A stretch of DNA of 28,912 bases from positions 1 to 28,912 of the forward strand of contig CAMOQV010000006.1 of the NCBI GenBank assembly GCA_946623205.1, in the 5' to 3' direction. Both the position numbers and the translations under genes were made by a program. Below are positions 1 through 9,007 of the stretch, in pieces; the first letter of the stretch is position 1, and the number at the start of each line of letters is the position of its first letter. The stretch is from an uncultured Clostridia bacterium. GTDB lineage: Bacteria > Bacillota > Clostridia > Christensenellales > UBA3700. A model generated the notes under the pieces. It was given only the letters and a program-made list of their open reading frames with translations, ran no database searches and was not told the DNA's origin.

Positions 1-48
1 AGATCTCAATCAGCTTCTTTATTTGGTGAAATAGTTGGAAATAATTAA
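1..48 (+). CDS. miaB: 3' end of a probable tRNA methylthiotransferase MiaB (partial)
   Basis: Frame 1 is open from the window edge and ends at TAA (46-48), giving a 15-residue tail that finishes SLFGEIVGNN. MiaB proteins end with a TRAM domain followed by a short Ser/Leu-Gly-Glu tail of this kind, and miaB commonly lies just upstream of mutS in Bacillota. The tail overlaps the mutS start by 14 bases, as in a tightly packed operon. What is seen is only a short open tail; the name rests on tail similarity and gene order. A different upstream gene is possible. Confidence 0.5.
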   Translation, partial: RSQSASLFGEIVGNN

Positions 49-2641
49 GTCTAAGTTATCTCCTATGATGCAAGGCTACTTCGAAATGAAGGAGCAATAT
101 CAAGACGCTATACTTATGTATAGACTTGGAGATTTTTACGAAATGTTTTTCGATGATGCAAAAGAAGCATCGAATATTCTGGATTTAACTTTAACTGGAA
201 GAAACTGTGGCCTTGAAGAAAGAGCACCAATGTGTGGCGTTCCATATCATGCCGTAGATACATACGTTCAAAAATTGATTCAAGCAGGTAAAAAGGTAGC
301 AATTTGCGAACAAATGAACACTCCAGAAGAAGCTGGAAGGGATTTAGTTACAAGAGAAGTTGTAAGAGTTATCACTCCAGGTACAGTTATCGAAGATAAC
401 ATCCTAAAAGAGGATAGAAATAATTACCTTGCATGTGTAGATGCAGATGAAAACAATTTCGCTGTTTCTTGGGTAGATGTATCAACTGGCGAATTTAATA
501 CAATGCTTTTACCTTATTCGTCTGCTGCAAATATCGAAGAAATTCTTCTACAAATTAAGCCAGCTGAAATCATTGCATCTGAAAAAGTGTACTATATGTG
601 CAAAGATTTGCAGACAATTGAGATGGATAAATTACCTCAAATACAAAAATATCCATCATGGCCATTTGATCTAAAAACAGCAAAAGAAAAACTACTTCGT
701 CAATTTAAGGTAGTATCTTTAGATATATTCGAAATATCAAATCTTCCTTTGTGTATTCAAACTGCAGGTGCTTTAATGCAATATGTAGAAATGACACAAA
801 AGAGAGATTTATGGCATATTTCTTCAATAAAAGTAATAAAAAACAATGAAAATCTTATTATTGATTCAACAGCTTTGAGAAATTTGGAATTAGTTGAATC
901 TATGAGAGATGGCTCTAAAAAGGCTACGCTTTTAGGCGTTTTGGATAAAACTAAGACAGCTATGGGCGCAAGAAACTTAAGAAAATGGATAGAGCGTCCT
1001 ATTAGAAATTCAAAACAAATCAATAATAGATTGGACGCAATAGAGGAGTTAACTAAAAATACTCGTCTTCGTTCAAATTTAGATGAAGCTTTTTCAGATA
1101 TTAGAGATATTGAAAGAATGGCAGCTAAGGTTGTTTATGGAAATCCAAACCCAAGAGATTTTCTAGCAATAGGCGCTTCGCTTAAAAATATGCCAAATAT
1201 CAAAAATCTTTTAGCTTTAGCTAAATCAGATTTATTAAAAGAAATTGACTCAAAAATAAACCCATTACACGATCTATATGAATTGATAGATGCAGCAATC
1301 GATCAAGATGCATCTATAGTTATTCGTGAGGGCGGATTTATAAAAGATGGATTTAATCAACAATTAGATGAATATAGAGATGCGCAAAAACACGGAAAAG
1401 AGTGGCTTGCAAAAGTTGAAGCTGATGCTAAAGAAGAAACAGGCATCAAAACTTTGCGTGTTGGATACAATAAAGTCTTTGGATATTATATAGAAGTATC
1501 AAAAGGTGCTTTAGATAAGGTTCCTGCAAATTATATTCGTCGTCAAACTCTAACAACAGGCGAGAGATTTATAACAGAAGAATTGAAAGTTATCGAAGAT
1601 AAACTTCTATCTGCTCAAGATAATGCCATAAGATTAGAGCAAGATTTGTTTGAACAAATTAAGAGCGTTATTCAAGATAGAGTACCAACACTTTTAACTT
1701 TATCTCAAGCTATTGCAGATTTGGATACATTATTATCGCTTGCTAATGTAGCTCTAAAGAATAAATATGTAAGACCAATAATTAATGATAGCGTTGATAA
1801 GATAGATATAAAAGATGGTCGTCATCCAGTTGTAGAGCAAATAGCAAAAGAGGCATTTGTGCCAAATAATACGCTACTTGATAACACATTAAATAGAACT
1901 ATGATAATAACTGGTCCTAATATGAGTGGTAAATCTACATATATGAGACAAGTAGCTTTAATAACAATCATGGCTCATATGGGATCTTTCGTTCCAGCAA
2001 AGAGTGCCGAAATTGCAATAACAGATAGAGTATTTACAAGAATTGGAGCATCGGATGATTTAGCATTTGGTCAATCTACATTTATGGTTGAAATGCTAGA
2101 AGTCGCTACAATCCTTCAAAATGCTACCTTCAAGTCTTTGCTTATCTTGGATGAAATTGGCCGTGGAACAAGCACATTTGACGGCCTAGCTATAGCTAGA
2201 GCAGTTATTGAAGATATTTCACAACGTATTAAATGTAGAACATTATTCTCAACTCACTATCACGAACTAACCGAGTTAGAATCGCTACTATCTGGTGTTA
2301 AGAATTACAAGGTTCTTGCTTGCGAAAAAGATAAGGGCATTGTATTTTTACATAAAATTATGCCAGGTGGTACAAATAAGAGCTTTGGTGTAGAGGTTGC
2401 AAAACTTGCAGGTCTTCCTGCAAATGTTATAAAGCGTGCTAAAGAAGTACAAAAGCTTTTGGATAAGATTGCAGTATCTACTCAAGAGAAAGTTCAAAAA
2501 GAGGGCGATGATCTACTAGATATTGCAAAAACAAACGAATTAAAGACAGTATTAAAGAATATAGATATGGATACATTATCTCCAATTCAAGCATTTGCAA
2601 GATTGCAAGAGTTGGTTGAATTAGCAAAGAGGGATAATTAA
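35..2641 (+). CDS. mutS: DNA mismatch repair ATPase MutS
   Basis: MutS dimers recognise mismatches and small loops and recruit MutL. The 868-residue length is normal for bacterial MutS. The N-terminal mismatch-binding domain carries the Phe-x-Glu wedge (F34-Y35-E36 in LGDFYEMF). The C-terminal ABC-type ATPase has Walker A GPNMSGKST (627-635), Walker B LILD with D706-E707 followed by GRGTSTFDG, and the STHYHEL switch motif. The TTG start is chosen because homologues have only about 8-10 residues before the conserved SPMMQ motif; the next in-frame ATG falls inside that motif. A weak GGTGA precedes the TTG by about 5 nt, and the start overlaps the upstream gene, suggesting coupling. The stop overlaps mutL by one base (TAATG). 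Identification is secure; only the start is open to doubt. Confidence 0.97.
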   Translation: MEIIKSKLSPMMQGYFEMKEQYQDAILMYRLGDFYEMFFDDAKEASNILDLTLTGRNCGLEERAPMCGVPYHAVDTYVQKLIQAGKKVAICEQMNTPEEAGRDLVTREVVRVITPGTVIEDNILKEDRNNYLACVDADENNFAVSWVDVSTGEFNTMLLPYSSAANIEEILLQIKPAEIIASEKVYYMCKDLQTIEMDKLPQIQKYPSWPFDLKTAKEKLLRQFKVVSLDIFEISNLPLCIQTAGALMQYVEMTQKRDLWHISSIKVIKNNENLIIDSTALRNLELVESMRDGSKKATLLGVLDKTKTAMGARNLRKWIERPIRNSKQINNRLDAIEELTKNTRLRSNLDEAFSDIRDIERMAAKVVYGNPNPRDFLAIGASLKNMPNIKNLLALAKSDLLKEIDSKINPLHDLYELIDAAIDQDASIVIREGGFIKDGFNQQLDEYRDAQKHGKEWLAKVEADAKEETGIKTLRVGYNKVFGYYIEVSKGALDKVPANYIRRQTLTTGERFITEELKVIEDKLLSAQDNAIRLEQDLFEQIKSVIQDRVPTLLTLSQAIADLDTLLSLANVALKNKYVRPIINDSVDKIDIKDGRHPVVEQIAKEAFVPNNTLLDNTLNRTMIITGPNMSGKSTYMRQVALITIMAHMGSFVPAKSAEIAITDRVFTRIGASDDLAFGQSTFMVEMLEVATILQNATFKSLLILDEIGRGTSTFDGLAIARAVIEDISQRIKCRTLFSTHYHELTELESLLSGVKNYKVLACEKDKGIVFLHKIMPGGTNKSFGVEVAKLAGLPANVIKRAKEVQKLLDKIAVSTQEKVQKEGDDLLDIAKTNELKTVLKNIDMDTLSPIQAFARLQELVELAKRDN

Positions 2642-4578
2642 TGGCAAATATTAATAAACTTGATCCATCCGTATATAATTTAATTTCTGCAGGTGAAGTT
2701 GTAGAAAACCCAGCCTCAGTTATTAAAGAGCTTGTAGAAAACTCTATAGACGCTGGCGCTACAGAGATTAATATCTCAATAAAAGATGGCGGAATCAAGG
2801 AAATTAAGGTCCAAGATGATGGTATTGGTATGAATAGAGAAAATATCTATTTATCTTATTTACCTCATGCTACATCAAAATTAAAAACAGCAAACGATTT
2901 AGATAACATATCTACATTAGGATTTAGAGGGGAAGCGCTAGCATCAATAGCTGCGGTATCTCACTTAAAGATTCAATCTTCAGATAACGATACAGGACTT
3001 GGATATGAAGTATTAGTTTCTTCAGGAAAAATTGAAGAGGAAGGGGAAGTTGGATTAAATCATGGAACAACAATAACTGTTTCAAATTTGTTCTACAATA
3101 CTCCAGTTAGATTAAAGTTCTTAAAAACAGCAAAGCAAGAAGAATCTTTAGTGAAATTTAGAGTAACTCAGCTTATATTTGCAAACCCAGAAATAAAATT
3201 CACACTTGAGGTAGATGGAGATATCGTTTTCCAGACATCTGGTGGACTTGAAGATGCTATATATGCAATCTATGGCAACGATGTTGCTAATAATTTAATA
3301 CCATTTGAATATAAAGATGGACCATATAAGGTTTATGGATATACATCAAATATTGAAACAATTAAGCATAATAAGAATTTCCAAACGATTATCGTAAATG
3401 GAAGAGCAATAGAGAATCAAAATATTCAAATCGCCGTACAACAAGCATACGGGGAGAGATTGATGAAAAGAACATTCCCAATCTATATTTTGAACATAAT
3501 TATGCCTTTTGATAAAGTTGATGTAAATGTGCATCCAACTAAATCTGATGTTCGTTTTGAAGATAATCATAAGATCTTTTCATTGGTATATCGAGCAATA
3601 TCAACAGCATTTGTATGCGAACAAACAAACTTAGATTTGTCAAAAAATGCCGAAAATTCGGATAAAATCTACGAACAACAATCTATGATGTCATTCGAAA
3701 ACCGAACATTTGTTCAAAATAAAAACGAACAAATGTTCAAAAATTCTAAGCCTGCAGATTTTGATCCAAATGCGTATTCTAATTTTGCCCCTAATATTAA
3801 TCAAAATTCGGTCCCAAATCATAGTTCTAAATTGCAAGATTTGCAAAATATGGTAAATCAATATACTTCTAAATTGGAAAATACTTCTAAAAATGATGAT
3901 ATCAAAGTATTTGAAAATAGTAATAGTCAAAATATGACTAGCGCTAAGAACTATAATTTAGAGGATATTAATTCTAAATTTGATGAAATTGAAGATAAAT
4001 ATATAGATGCATATCAAGTTGTAGGTCAATTATTCGAAACATTCTTAGTTGTTCAAAACGGTCCATATGCATATTTAATAGATACACATGCTTGTCATGA
4101 AAAATTCCTATATGATAAATGGATCGAAAGAATCAATAATAGAGAAATTGTATCTCAACCTTTGATGTTACCATTTATATTTGATTGTACATCTGCGCAA
4201 TTTGATATCATGAATCAATTAAAACCAAATCTTGAAGAGTTGGGATTTGAAATTGATCACTTTGGGGACTTAACATTTAAAATCAGTGCGGTTCCTATAG
4301 ATTTATCTGAGATTAATTTGACTGCATTTTTTGAACAAATATTGCAAGACAAGTCAATTACACAAAACCTAAAGGCATCAGATTTATTAAAATCAAAGCT
4401 TGCTCAATGGGCATGCAAAGCAGCCGTTAAAGCTGGAGATAGATTGACTGAGCCTCAGGTTAAAGAGATATTTAGACAAATGAAAGCTGGGCTTCCAATG
4501 CAATGTCCACATGGACGTCCTTGTATCTTTACATTTACACGTGAAGATTTAGACAAATTGTTTAAAAGGATTGAGTAA
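2641..4578 (+). CDS. mutL: DNA mismatch repair protein MutL (endonuclease type)
   Basis: MutL links mismatch recognition by MutS to strand incision. The N-terminal GHKL ATPase is clear: ENSIDAGAT, DDGIGM and the lid motif GFRGEALASI. A long Asn/Lys/Ser/Gln-rich linker (about residues 340-450) looks disordered. The C-terminal domain has endonuclease-type motifs: D481-T-H483-A with E487, ACKAAVKAG (591-599) and CPHGRP (622-627). The usual motif is DQHA-x2-E-x4-E; here Q is T482 and the last E is D492, while the core D, H and E remain. The start codon overlaps the mutS stop by one base and is preceded by a GAGG-type ribosome site. The stop overlaps miaA by one base. Two LexA-box-like palindromes lie inside the linker coding sequence. 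Confidence 0.97.
   Translation: MANINKLDPSVYNLISAGEVVENPASVIKELVENSIDAGATEINISIKDGGIKEIKVQDDGIGMNRENIYLSYLPHATSKLKTANDLDNISTLGFRGEALASIAAVSHLKIQSSDNDTGLGYEVLVSSGKIEEEGEVGLNHGTTITVSNLFYNTPVRLKFLKTAKQEESLVKFRVTQLIFANPEIKFTLEVDGDIVFQTSGGLEDAIYAIYGNDVANNLIPFEYKDGPYKVYGYTSNIETIKHNKNFQTIIVNGRAIENQNIQIAVQQAYGERLMKRTFPIYILNIIMPFDKVDVNVHPTKSDVRFEDNHKIFSLVYRAISTAFVCEQTNLDLSKNAENSDKIYEQQSMMSFENRTFVQNKNEQMFKNSKPADFDPNAYSNFAPNINQNSVPNHSSKLQDLQNMVNQYTSKLENTSKNDDIKVFENSNSQNMTSAKNYNLEDINSKFDEIEDKYIDAYQVVGQLFETFLVVQNGPYAYLIDTHACHEKFLYDKWIERINNREIVSQPLMLPFIFDCTSAQFDIMNQLKPNLEELGFEIDHFGDLTFKISAVPIDLSEINLTAFFEQILQDKSITQNLKASDLLKSKLAQWACKAAVKAGDRLTEPQVKEIFRQMKAGLPMQCPHGRPCIFTFTREDLDKLFKRIE
3704..3738. promoter_or_regulatory. 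Two LexA-box-like palindromes inside mutL
   Basis: GAACATTTGTTC (3704-3715) and GAACAAATGTTC (3727-3738) each have the GAAC-N4-GTTC form of the Gram-positive LexA (SOS) box, and each has a C before the first G. The two are exact reverse complements, separated by 11 bases, so they also form a 12-bp perfect inverted repeat. They encode part of the low-complexity MutL linker. Binding by LexA is inferred from motif form and from a lexA gene in the same window; a coding coincidence or an mRNA hairpin are alternatives. Confidence 0.4.
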
Positions 4579-5483
4579 TGAATAAGATAATCATAATATC
4601 TGGTCCAACTGCATCTGGAAAATCTTCATTAGCAATAGACATTGCAAAGAAACTTAATAGTCAAATTGTGTCTGCAGATTCTATGCAGATATATAGATAT
4701 ATGGATATTGGTACCGCAAAGATTACCGAATCTGAAATGCAAAATATCAAACATTATATGATTAATGTTGTAAATCCAGATCAAGAATATTCGGTTTCAG
4801 ATTACGCAAAAGCTGCTAAAGATATTATTGCCAATATGCATAATAACAACATGATTCCAATTATATGTGGAGGTACTGGATTATATATTGATTCCATTTT
4901 ATATCCATTATCTTTGGGAGCTAAAGACGATTTAGTTCGTCAAAAATATCAAAAAGAATATGAAATGTATGGAGCAACATATCTTCATGATAAATTAAAA
5001 GCTATCGATCCAAAGGAAGCCGAAAAGGTTCACGAGAATAACGTAAAGCGTGTTATTCGTGCTTTAGAGATATATGAGCTTACAGGTAAAACTAAATCTG
5101 AACAACAAGATAGAAATGAATCTTTGCAATATGATACGTTACTTCTTACGTTAAATCCAAACAAGGATGAATTGTATCAAAAGATAGATAAGCGTGTAGA
5201 TCAAATGTTTGATATGGGTCTTGAAAAAGAAGTAAAAGGCTTATTAGATATGGGATATGGATTTGATTTGCAATCTATGCAAGCTATTGGATATAAAGAA
5301 TTCAAAGGGTATTTTGAAGGTGTAGATTCATTAGAATATGTTAAAGATGAAATCAAGAAAGGATCTCGCCATTATGCTAAAAGACAAGTTACATGGTTTA
5401 AAAGATATCCTTTTGCAAATATGTGCGATATAAACGATAAAGAAAATATAATGAAACTTATTGACGATTTTATAAGGAAATAG
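4578..5483 (+). CDS. miaA: tRNA dimethylallyltransferase MiaA
   Basis: MiaA transfers the dimethylallyl group from DMAPP to A37 of tRNAs reading UNN codons, the step before MiaB methylthiolation. The 301 residues match the family. The P-loop GPTASGKSS (from residue 9), the DSMQIYRYMDIGTAK substrate motif (from D34) and the C-terminal SRHYAKRQVTWFKR motif are visible. The ATG overlaps the mutL stop by one base, with AAAGG upstream. The substrate DMAPP ties it to the isoprenoid genes dxs and ispA at the other end of the window. The next gene starts two bases after the stop; the hfq gene that often follows miaA in Bacillota is not here. Confidence 0.97.
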   Translation: MNKIIIISGPTASGKSSLAIDIAKKLNSQIVSADSMQIYRYMDIGTAKITESEMQNIKHYMINVVNPDQEYSVSDYAKAAKDIIANMHNNNMIPIICGGTGLYIDSILYPLSLGAKDDLVRQKYQKEYEMYGATYLHDKLKAIDPKEAEKVHENNVKRVIRALEIYELTGKTKSEQQDRNESLQYDTLLLTLNPNKDELYQKIDKRVDQMFDMGLEKEVKGLLDMGYGFDLQSMQAIGYKEFKGYFEGVDSLEYVKDEIKKGSRHYAKRQVTWFKRYPFANMCDINDKENIMKLIDDFIRK

Positions 5484-5485
5484 AT

Positions 5486-6706
5486 ATGAATATAAAAGTT
5501 AAAGAATTTGTAGATAAAAGCGAATCAAAATTAACTGAACAATTTAAAAAGGTTGATGAGATTGCGCTATATAACCAAGAAAAGGTACTAAAAGCTTTCC
5601 AAAAGTATGAAGTTGGACAAAGACACTTTTCACAAACAAATGGCTATGGATATGACGATATAGGCCGTGATACGCTTTGCAAGATATATGCAGATGTTTT
5701 TCATGCAGAATCAGCTATTGTATCTCCATTAATCGTTTCTGGAACTCATGCATTAACTCTTGGATTAATGGGAGTATTAAGACCAAATGATGAATTAGTA
5801 GCAATATCAGGAGCTCCATATGATACTTTGATGGAAGTTATAAACGGCGTTGGAAATGGATCTTTAAGAGATTTTAACGTTACATATAAACAAGTTAATT
5901 TAAAAGATGGCGATTTCGATTACGATACAATATCTAAAGTTGTAACTAAAAATACTAAGATGGTATTTATGGGTAGATCTAGAGGATATGAATGGAGAGA
6001 TGCGCTAACTATTGAACAAATCAAAAAAGCCACAGAATTTGTTAAGAATATATCAAAAGATATTATCGTTATGTGCGATAACTGTTATGGCGAATTCATG
6101 GATATATATGAACCAACAGATGTAGGCGTAGATTTGATGGCTGGTTCGTTGATCAAAAATCCAGGTGGCGGTATTGTACCAACTGGTGGCTATTTAGCTG
6201 GTAAAAAGGAAGTTGTAGACTTAGTCGGATTTAGGCTAACATCTCCATCTATAGGAATGGAGGTTGGATCTTATGCTTATGGCTATAAAGATTTTTACCA
6301 AGGATTTTTCCTAGCTCCACACGTTGTTGCTCAAGCTACTAAAGGCTCATTCTTATTCGGCCAAGTATTTGAAGATTTAGGTTTTGAGACAATGCCTAAA
6401 GTTACAACACAACCAAATGATATTATTCGTTCAATTAAATTTGATACAAAAGAACAATTAATTGAATTCTGTAGAACAATACAAAAGGTATCTCCAGTAG
6501 ATAGCAATTTAACGCTAGAACCTTGGGATATGCCAGGATATGAAGATCAAGTAATTATGGCAGCAGGAGCATTTGTTGCCGGATCTTCAATTGAATTATC
6601 TGCAGATTCTCCAATTAAAGAACCATATATTGCATACTTACAAGGCGGGTTAACATATGAGCACGTGAAACTTGCATGTATGTACTGCGTAGAAAAATTA
6701 ATGTAA
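5486..6706 (+). CDS. PLP-dependent aluminium-resistance / methionine gamma-lyase family protein
   Basis: This is a fold-type I PLP enzyme of about 406 residues, matching the family annotated as aluminium resistance protein or methionine gamma-lyase-like (YnbB in Bacillus). The likely Schiff-base lysine is K224 in SLIKNPGGG, and D198 in CDNCYGEF is placed to contact the pyridine nitrogen. RHFSQTNGYGYDDIGRD near residue 47 and the Gly-rich PTGGYLAGK segment are typical of the family. It starts two bases after miaA with AAGGAAA as ribosome site, and is followed 27 bases on by the hydrogenase gene with no terminator between. Its physiological substrate is not established; a C-S lyase activity on sulfur amino acids is a family-based inference. 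Confidence 0.9.
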   Translation: MNIKVKEFVDKSESKLTEQFKKVDEIALYNQEKVLKAFQKYEVGQRHFSQTNGYGYDDIGRDTLCKIYADVFHAESAIVSPLIVSGTHALTLGLMGVLRPNDELVAISGAPYDTLMEVINGVGNGSLRDFNVTYKQVNLKDGDFDYDTISKVVTKNTKMVFMGRSRGYEWRDALTIEQIKKATEFVKNISKDIIVMCDNCYGEFMDIYEPTDVGVDLMAGSLIKNPGGGIVPTGGYLAGKKEVVDLVGFRLTSPSIGMEVGSYAYGYKDFYQGFFLAPHVVAQATKGSFLFGQVFEDLGFETMPKVTTQPNDIIRSIKFDTKEQLIEFCRTIQKVSPVDSNLTLEPWDMPGYEDQVIMAAGAFVAGSSIELSADSPIKEPYIAYLQGGLTYEHVKLACMYCVEKLM

Positions 6707-6733
6707 AATAGATTATAGAGGGGTATAAACAAA

Positions 6734-8170
6734 ATGCGTCAATTCGATACTAAAGTTCAATACATCAAATATAAAACAATAAAAGAAATGGCGAGATTAG
6801 CTTGGGAGGACAAGCTAATGGATAATATCTTGGACGTTCCAAAGATTATTGTTCCAGGAAAGATTCCAACAATGAGATGTTGCGTTTATAAAGAAAGAGC
6901 CATCTTAACTGAAAGAGTTAAATTAAATCTACAATCTAAAGAAGATACAAAAAATATTATTAATGTTATAGATATTGCGTGTGAAGACTGTCCAGCATCT
7001 GGATATGAAGTTACCGCATCTTGTAGAGGTTGTTTGGCACATAGATGTTTTGAAGCATGTAAGATGGGGGCTATATCATTTGACCAACATCACCAAGCAC
7101 ATATTGATAAAACAAAGTGCGTAGAGTGTGGTGCTTGTTCTAAGGTTTGTCCATATTCAGCTATTATCAATAGAAAACGTCCTTGTCAAAGCGCTTGTAA
7201 AGTTAAAGCTATTTCTATCAGTTCAGACGATTCAGCTGTTGTAGATGATTCAAAGTGTACACAATGCGGAGCATGCGTATATCAATGTCCATTTGGAGCT
7301 ATAACAGATAAATCATATGTTTTAGATGTTATTGATTTGATTAAAAAAAGTAATAACAATACAAACTATAAAGTATATGCTGTAGTAGCACCAGCTATTG
7401 CAGGACAATTCGTTTATGCTAAAACTGGTCAAATTATTACAGCCATAAAACGTCTAGGATTCCATTCTGTATTTGAAGCTGCTTTAGGCGCAGATATGGT
7501 TTCATATAACGAATCTCAAGAATTACACGACAAAGGATTCTTATTAAGTTCTTGTTGTCCAGCATTCGTACAACTAGTTAAACAACAATTCCCAGATTTG
7601 GTTCCATATATTTCACACAACTTATCACCAATGGCTACAGTTGCTAAATATATTAAGGAAAAAGATCCAACATCTAAGATTGTATTTATTGGACCTTGTA
7701 CAGCTAAAAAGCAAGAAGTTAAATTAGATACAGTAATTCCATATATTGATTCAGCAATTACATTTGAAGAATTGCTAGCTATGATTGATTCTAAAGACAT
7801 CGTAGAGGAAGAATTACCAGAAAGCAAACTTGATGATGCATCATTCTTTGGTAGAATCTTTGCTAGATCTGGTGGTTTAACAGAAGCTGTTCGTCAAGGA
7901 TTAAAAGAGCATGGATATACTGATTTTGAATTTAAACCTTGTACTTGCGATGGTATTGAAGCCTGCAAGGTAGCTTTAATGAAGAAATCTAAAGGATTAT
8001 TGGATGCGAACTTTATCGAAGGTATGGCATGTGTAGGCGGTTGTATCGGTGGCGCTGGATGTTTAACACACGGTGCTTCAAATGCAGCTAAAATCGATAT
8101 GTATGGCAAGCAAGCTTCAAATCAAACTATATCAGATGCTGTATCAGATGATAATCTAAGCAAAATCTAA
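6734..8170 (+). CDS. Monomeric [FeFe] hydrogenase, group B type
   Basis: The 478-residue protein has an N-terminal ferredoxin-like part rich in Fe-S ligands: C97-x2-C100-x4-C105-x3-C109, C129-x2-C132-x2-C135-x3-CP, C151-x3-C155 and C175-x2-C178-x2-C181-x3-CP. The C-terminal H-cluster domain holds the three signatures in group B form: SSCCPAF (C274/C275), GPCTAKK (C322) and MACVGGCIGG (C433, C437). All four expected H-cluster ligand positions are filled. No signal peptide or membrane segment is seen, so it should be cytoplasmic, exchanging electrons with ferredoxin; direction (H2 evolution or uptake) cannot be told. The ribosome site is GAGGGG, 10 nt before ATG. It is the last gene of the mutS operon and is followed by a hairpin terminator. 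The maturases HydEFG are not in this window. Confidence 0.9.
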   Translation: MRQFDTKVQYIKYKTIKEMARLAWEDKLMDNILDVPKIIVPGKIPTMRCCVYKERAILTERVKLNLQSKEDTKNIINVIDIACEDCPASGYEVTASCRGCLAHRCFEACKMGAISFDQHHQAHIDKTKCVECGACSKVCPYSAIINRKRPCQSACKVKAISISSDDSAVVDDSKCTQCGACVYQCPFGAITDKSYVLDVIDLIKKSNNNTNYKVYAVVAPAIAGQFVYAKTGQIITAIKRLGFHSVFEAALGADMVSYNESQELHDKGFLLSSCCPAFVQLVKQQFPDLVPYISHNLSPMATVAKYIKEKDPTSKIVFIGPCTAKKQEVKLDTVIPYIDSAITFEELLAMIDSKDIVEEELPESKLDDASFFGRIFARSGGLTEAVRQGLKEHGYTDFEFKPCTCDGIEACKVALMKKSKGLLDANFIEGMACVGGCIGGAGCLTHGASNAAKIDMYGKQASNQTISDAVSDDNLSKI

Positions 8171-8191
8171 TAGGGATTAAATGCGTAAAAG

Positions 8192-8215
8192 AAGGTGCTC
8201 AAAATCGAGCACCTT
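8192..8215. terminator. Bidirectional hairpin terminator between hydrogenase and lexA
   Basis: AAGGTGCTC (8192-8200) and GAGCACCTT (8207-8215) form a perfect 9-bp stem with a 6-base loop. On the plus strand the stem runs into TTTTC; on the minus strand it is followed by TTCTTTT. It sits between the convergent hydrogenase and lexA genes and can serve both. Confidence 0.85.
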
Positions 8216-8236
8216 TTCAATTATAATCAAATTTTC

Positions 8237-8923
8237 TTATACAATATGATTTCTCATTAATCCTGTGGCAATTCCTAAAATTCTGAAAGATTGATCAGGA
8301 GTTACGATAATATCTTCGTAATCATCGTTTTCTGGCTTTAATTTGATATATGAACCACAATTGTAGAATCTTTTTAGAGTAACTTCGTTACCATCGATTT
8401 GCGCTACAACGATTTGTCCATTGTTTGCAGTAGGTTGGCTCTTAATTAAAACTACGTCACCATCCATGATGCCAATCTTTTCCATTGAATGTCCTTTTAC
8501 TTGCAATAAGAACATTTCGTTTTTGATTTGGAAATAATCGTTTGGTAGTGAATAAGATCTGCTATCTTCGACTGCTGCATATAATGGTTGTCCGGCTGCG
8601 ATATTGCCAAGTAGAGGGATTCTAGTAGCATTTACTGATGACAATGAGTCCTCAGCTAAAGGTTGCTCAGGCTTTGGCTTTTTAACATCTACAACTTCGA
8701 TAGCTCTGAATTTTGATGCTGATTTGATAATCTTACCATCTTCAGCCAATAAATCTAGATATTGCTTAGCAGATGCAGTAGATTTAATACCACATTTAGG
8801 ATTATCTACGATTTCTCTTACTGTAGGTGGATATCCATATTTTAATGTATAATCACGTAGAAAATTGTAAATAATTTCAGCTTTTTCTACTGTTTTATTT
8901 AATCTCTTAGTTTTTTCAGCCAT
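8237..8923 (-). CDS. lexA: SOS repressor LexA
   Basis: LexA represses DNA-damage genes and self-cleaves when RecA filaments form. The 228-residue protein has an N-terminal winged helix (YPPTVREIV, then about 48-65), a linker, and a C-terminal S24 peptidase domain. The cleavage site is A110-G111 in NIAAGQPLYA. The catalytic pair is S146 (VKGHSME) and K184 (VTLKRF); the residue before the Ser is H rather than the common D. The start has a strong GGAGGG (8931-8936). Upstream is a consensus promoter and a palindrome resembling the Gram-positive LexA box, consistent with autoregulation. It lies downstream of the recombinase gene on the same strand, 154 bases away. Confidence 0.96.
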   Translation of the reverse strand: MAEKTKRLNKTVEKAEIIYNFLRDYTLKYGYPPTVREIVDNPKCGIKSTASAKQYLDLLAEDGKIIKSASKFRAIEVVDVKKPKPEQPLAEDSLSSVNATRIPLLGNIAAGQPLYAAVEDSRSYSLPNDYFQIKNEMFLLQVKGHSMEKIGIMDGDVVLIKSQPTANNGQIVVAQIDGNEVTLKRFYNCGSYIKLKPENDDYEDIIVTPDQSFRILGIATGLMRNHIV

Positions 8924-8969
8924 AATTTATCCCTCCAAAAAGTGAACAAAGTTTTACTTTTGTAATGCT

Positions 8970-8999
8970 ATTATATAATAGTATATTTTTAGATGTCAA
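8970..8999 (-). promoter_or_regulatory. Sigma-A-type promoter of lexA
   Basis: On the minus strand TTGACA (8994-8999) is followed after 18 bases by TATAAT (8970-8975). Both hexamers match consensus exactly. The leader to the lexA start would be about 40 nt. Confidence 0.85.
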
Positions 9000-9007
9000 C
9001 ACAAAAA

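Noticed and set aside
8944..8955. GAACAAAGTTTT in the lexA leader as a second LexA box
   Set aside because: The second half-site (TTTT) has two mismatches to GTTC and the site is not palindromic.
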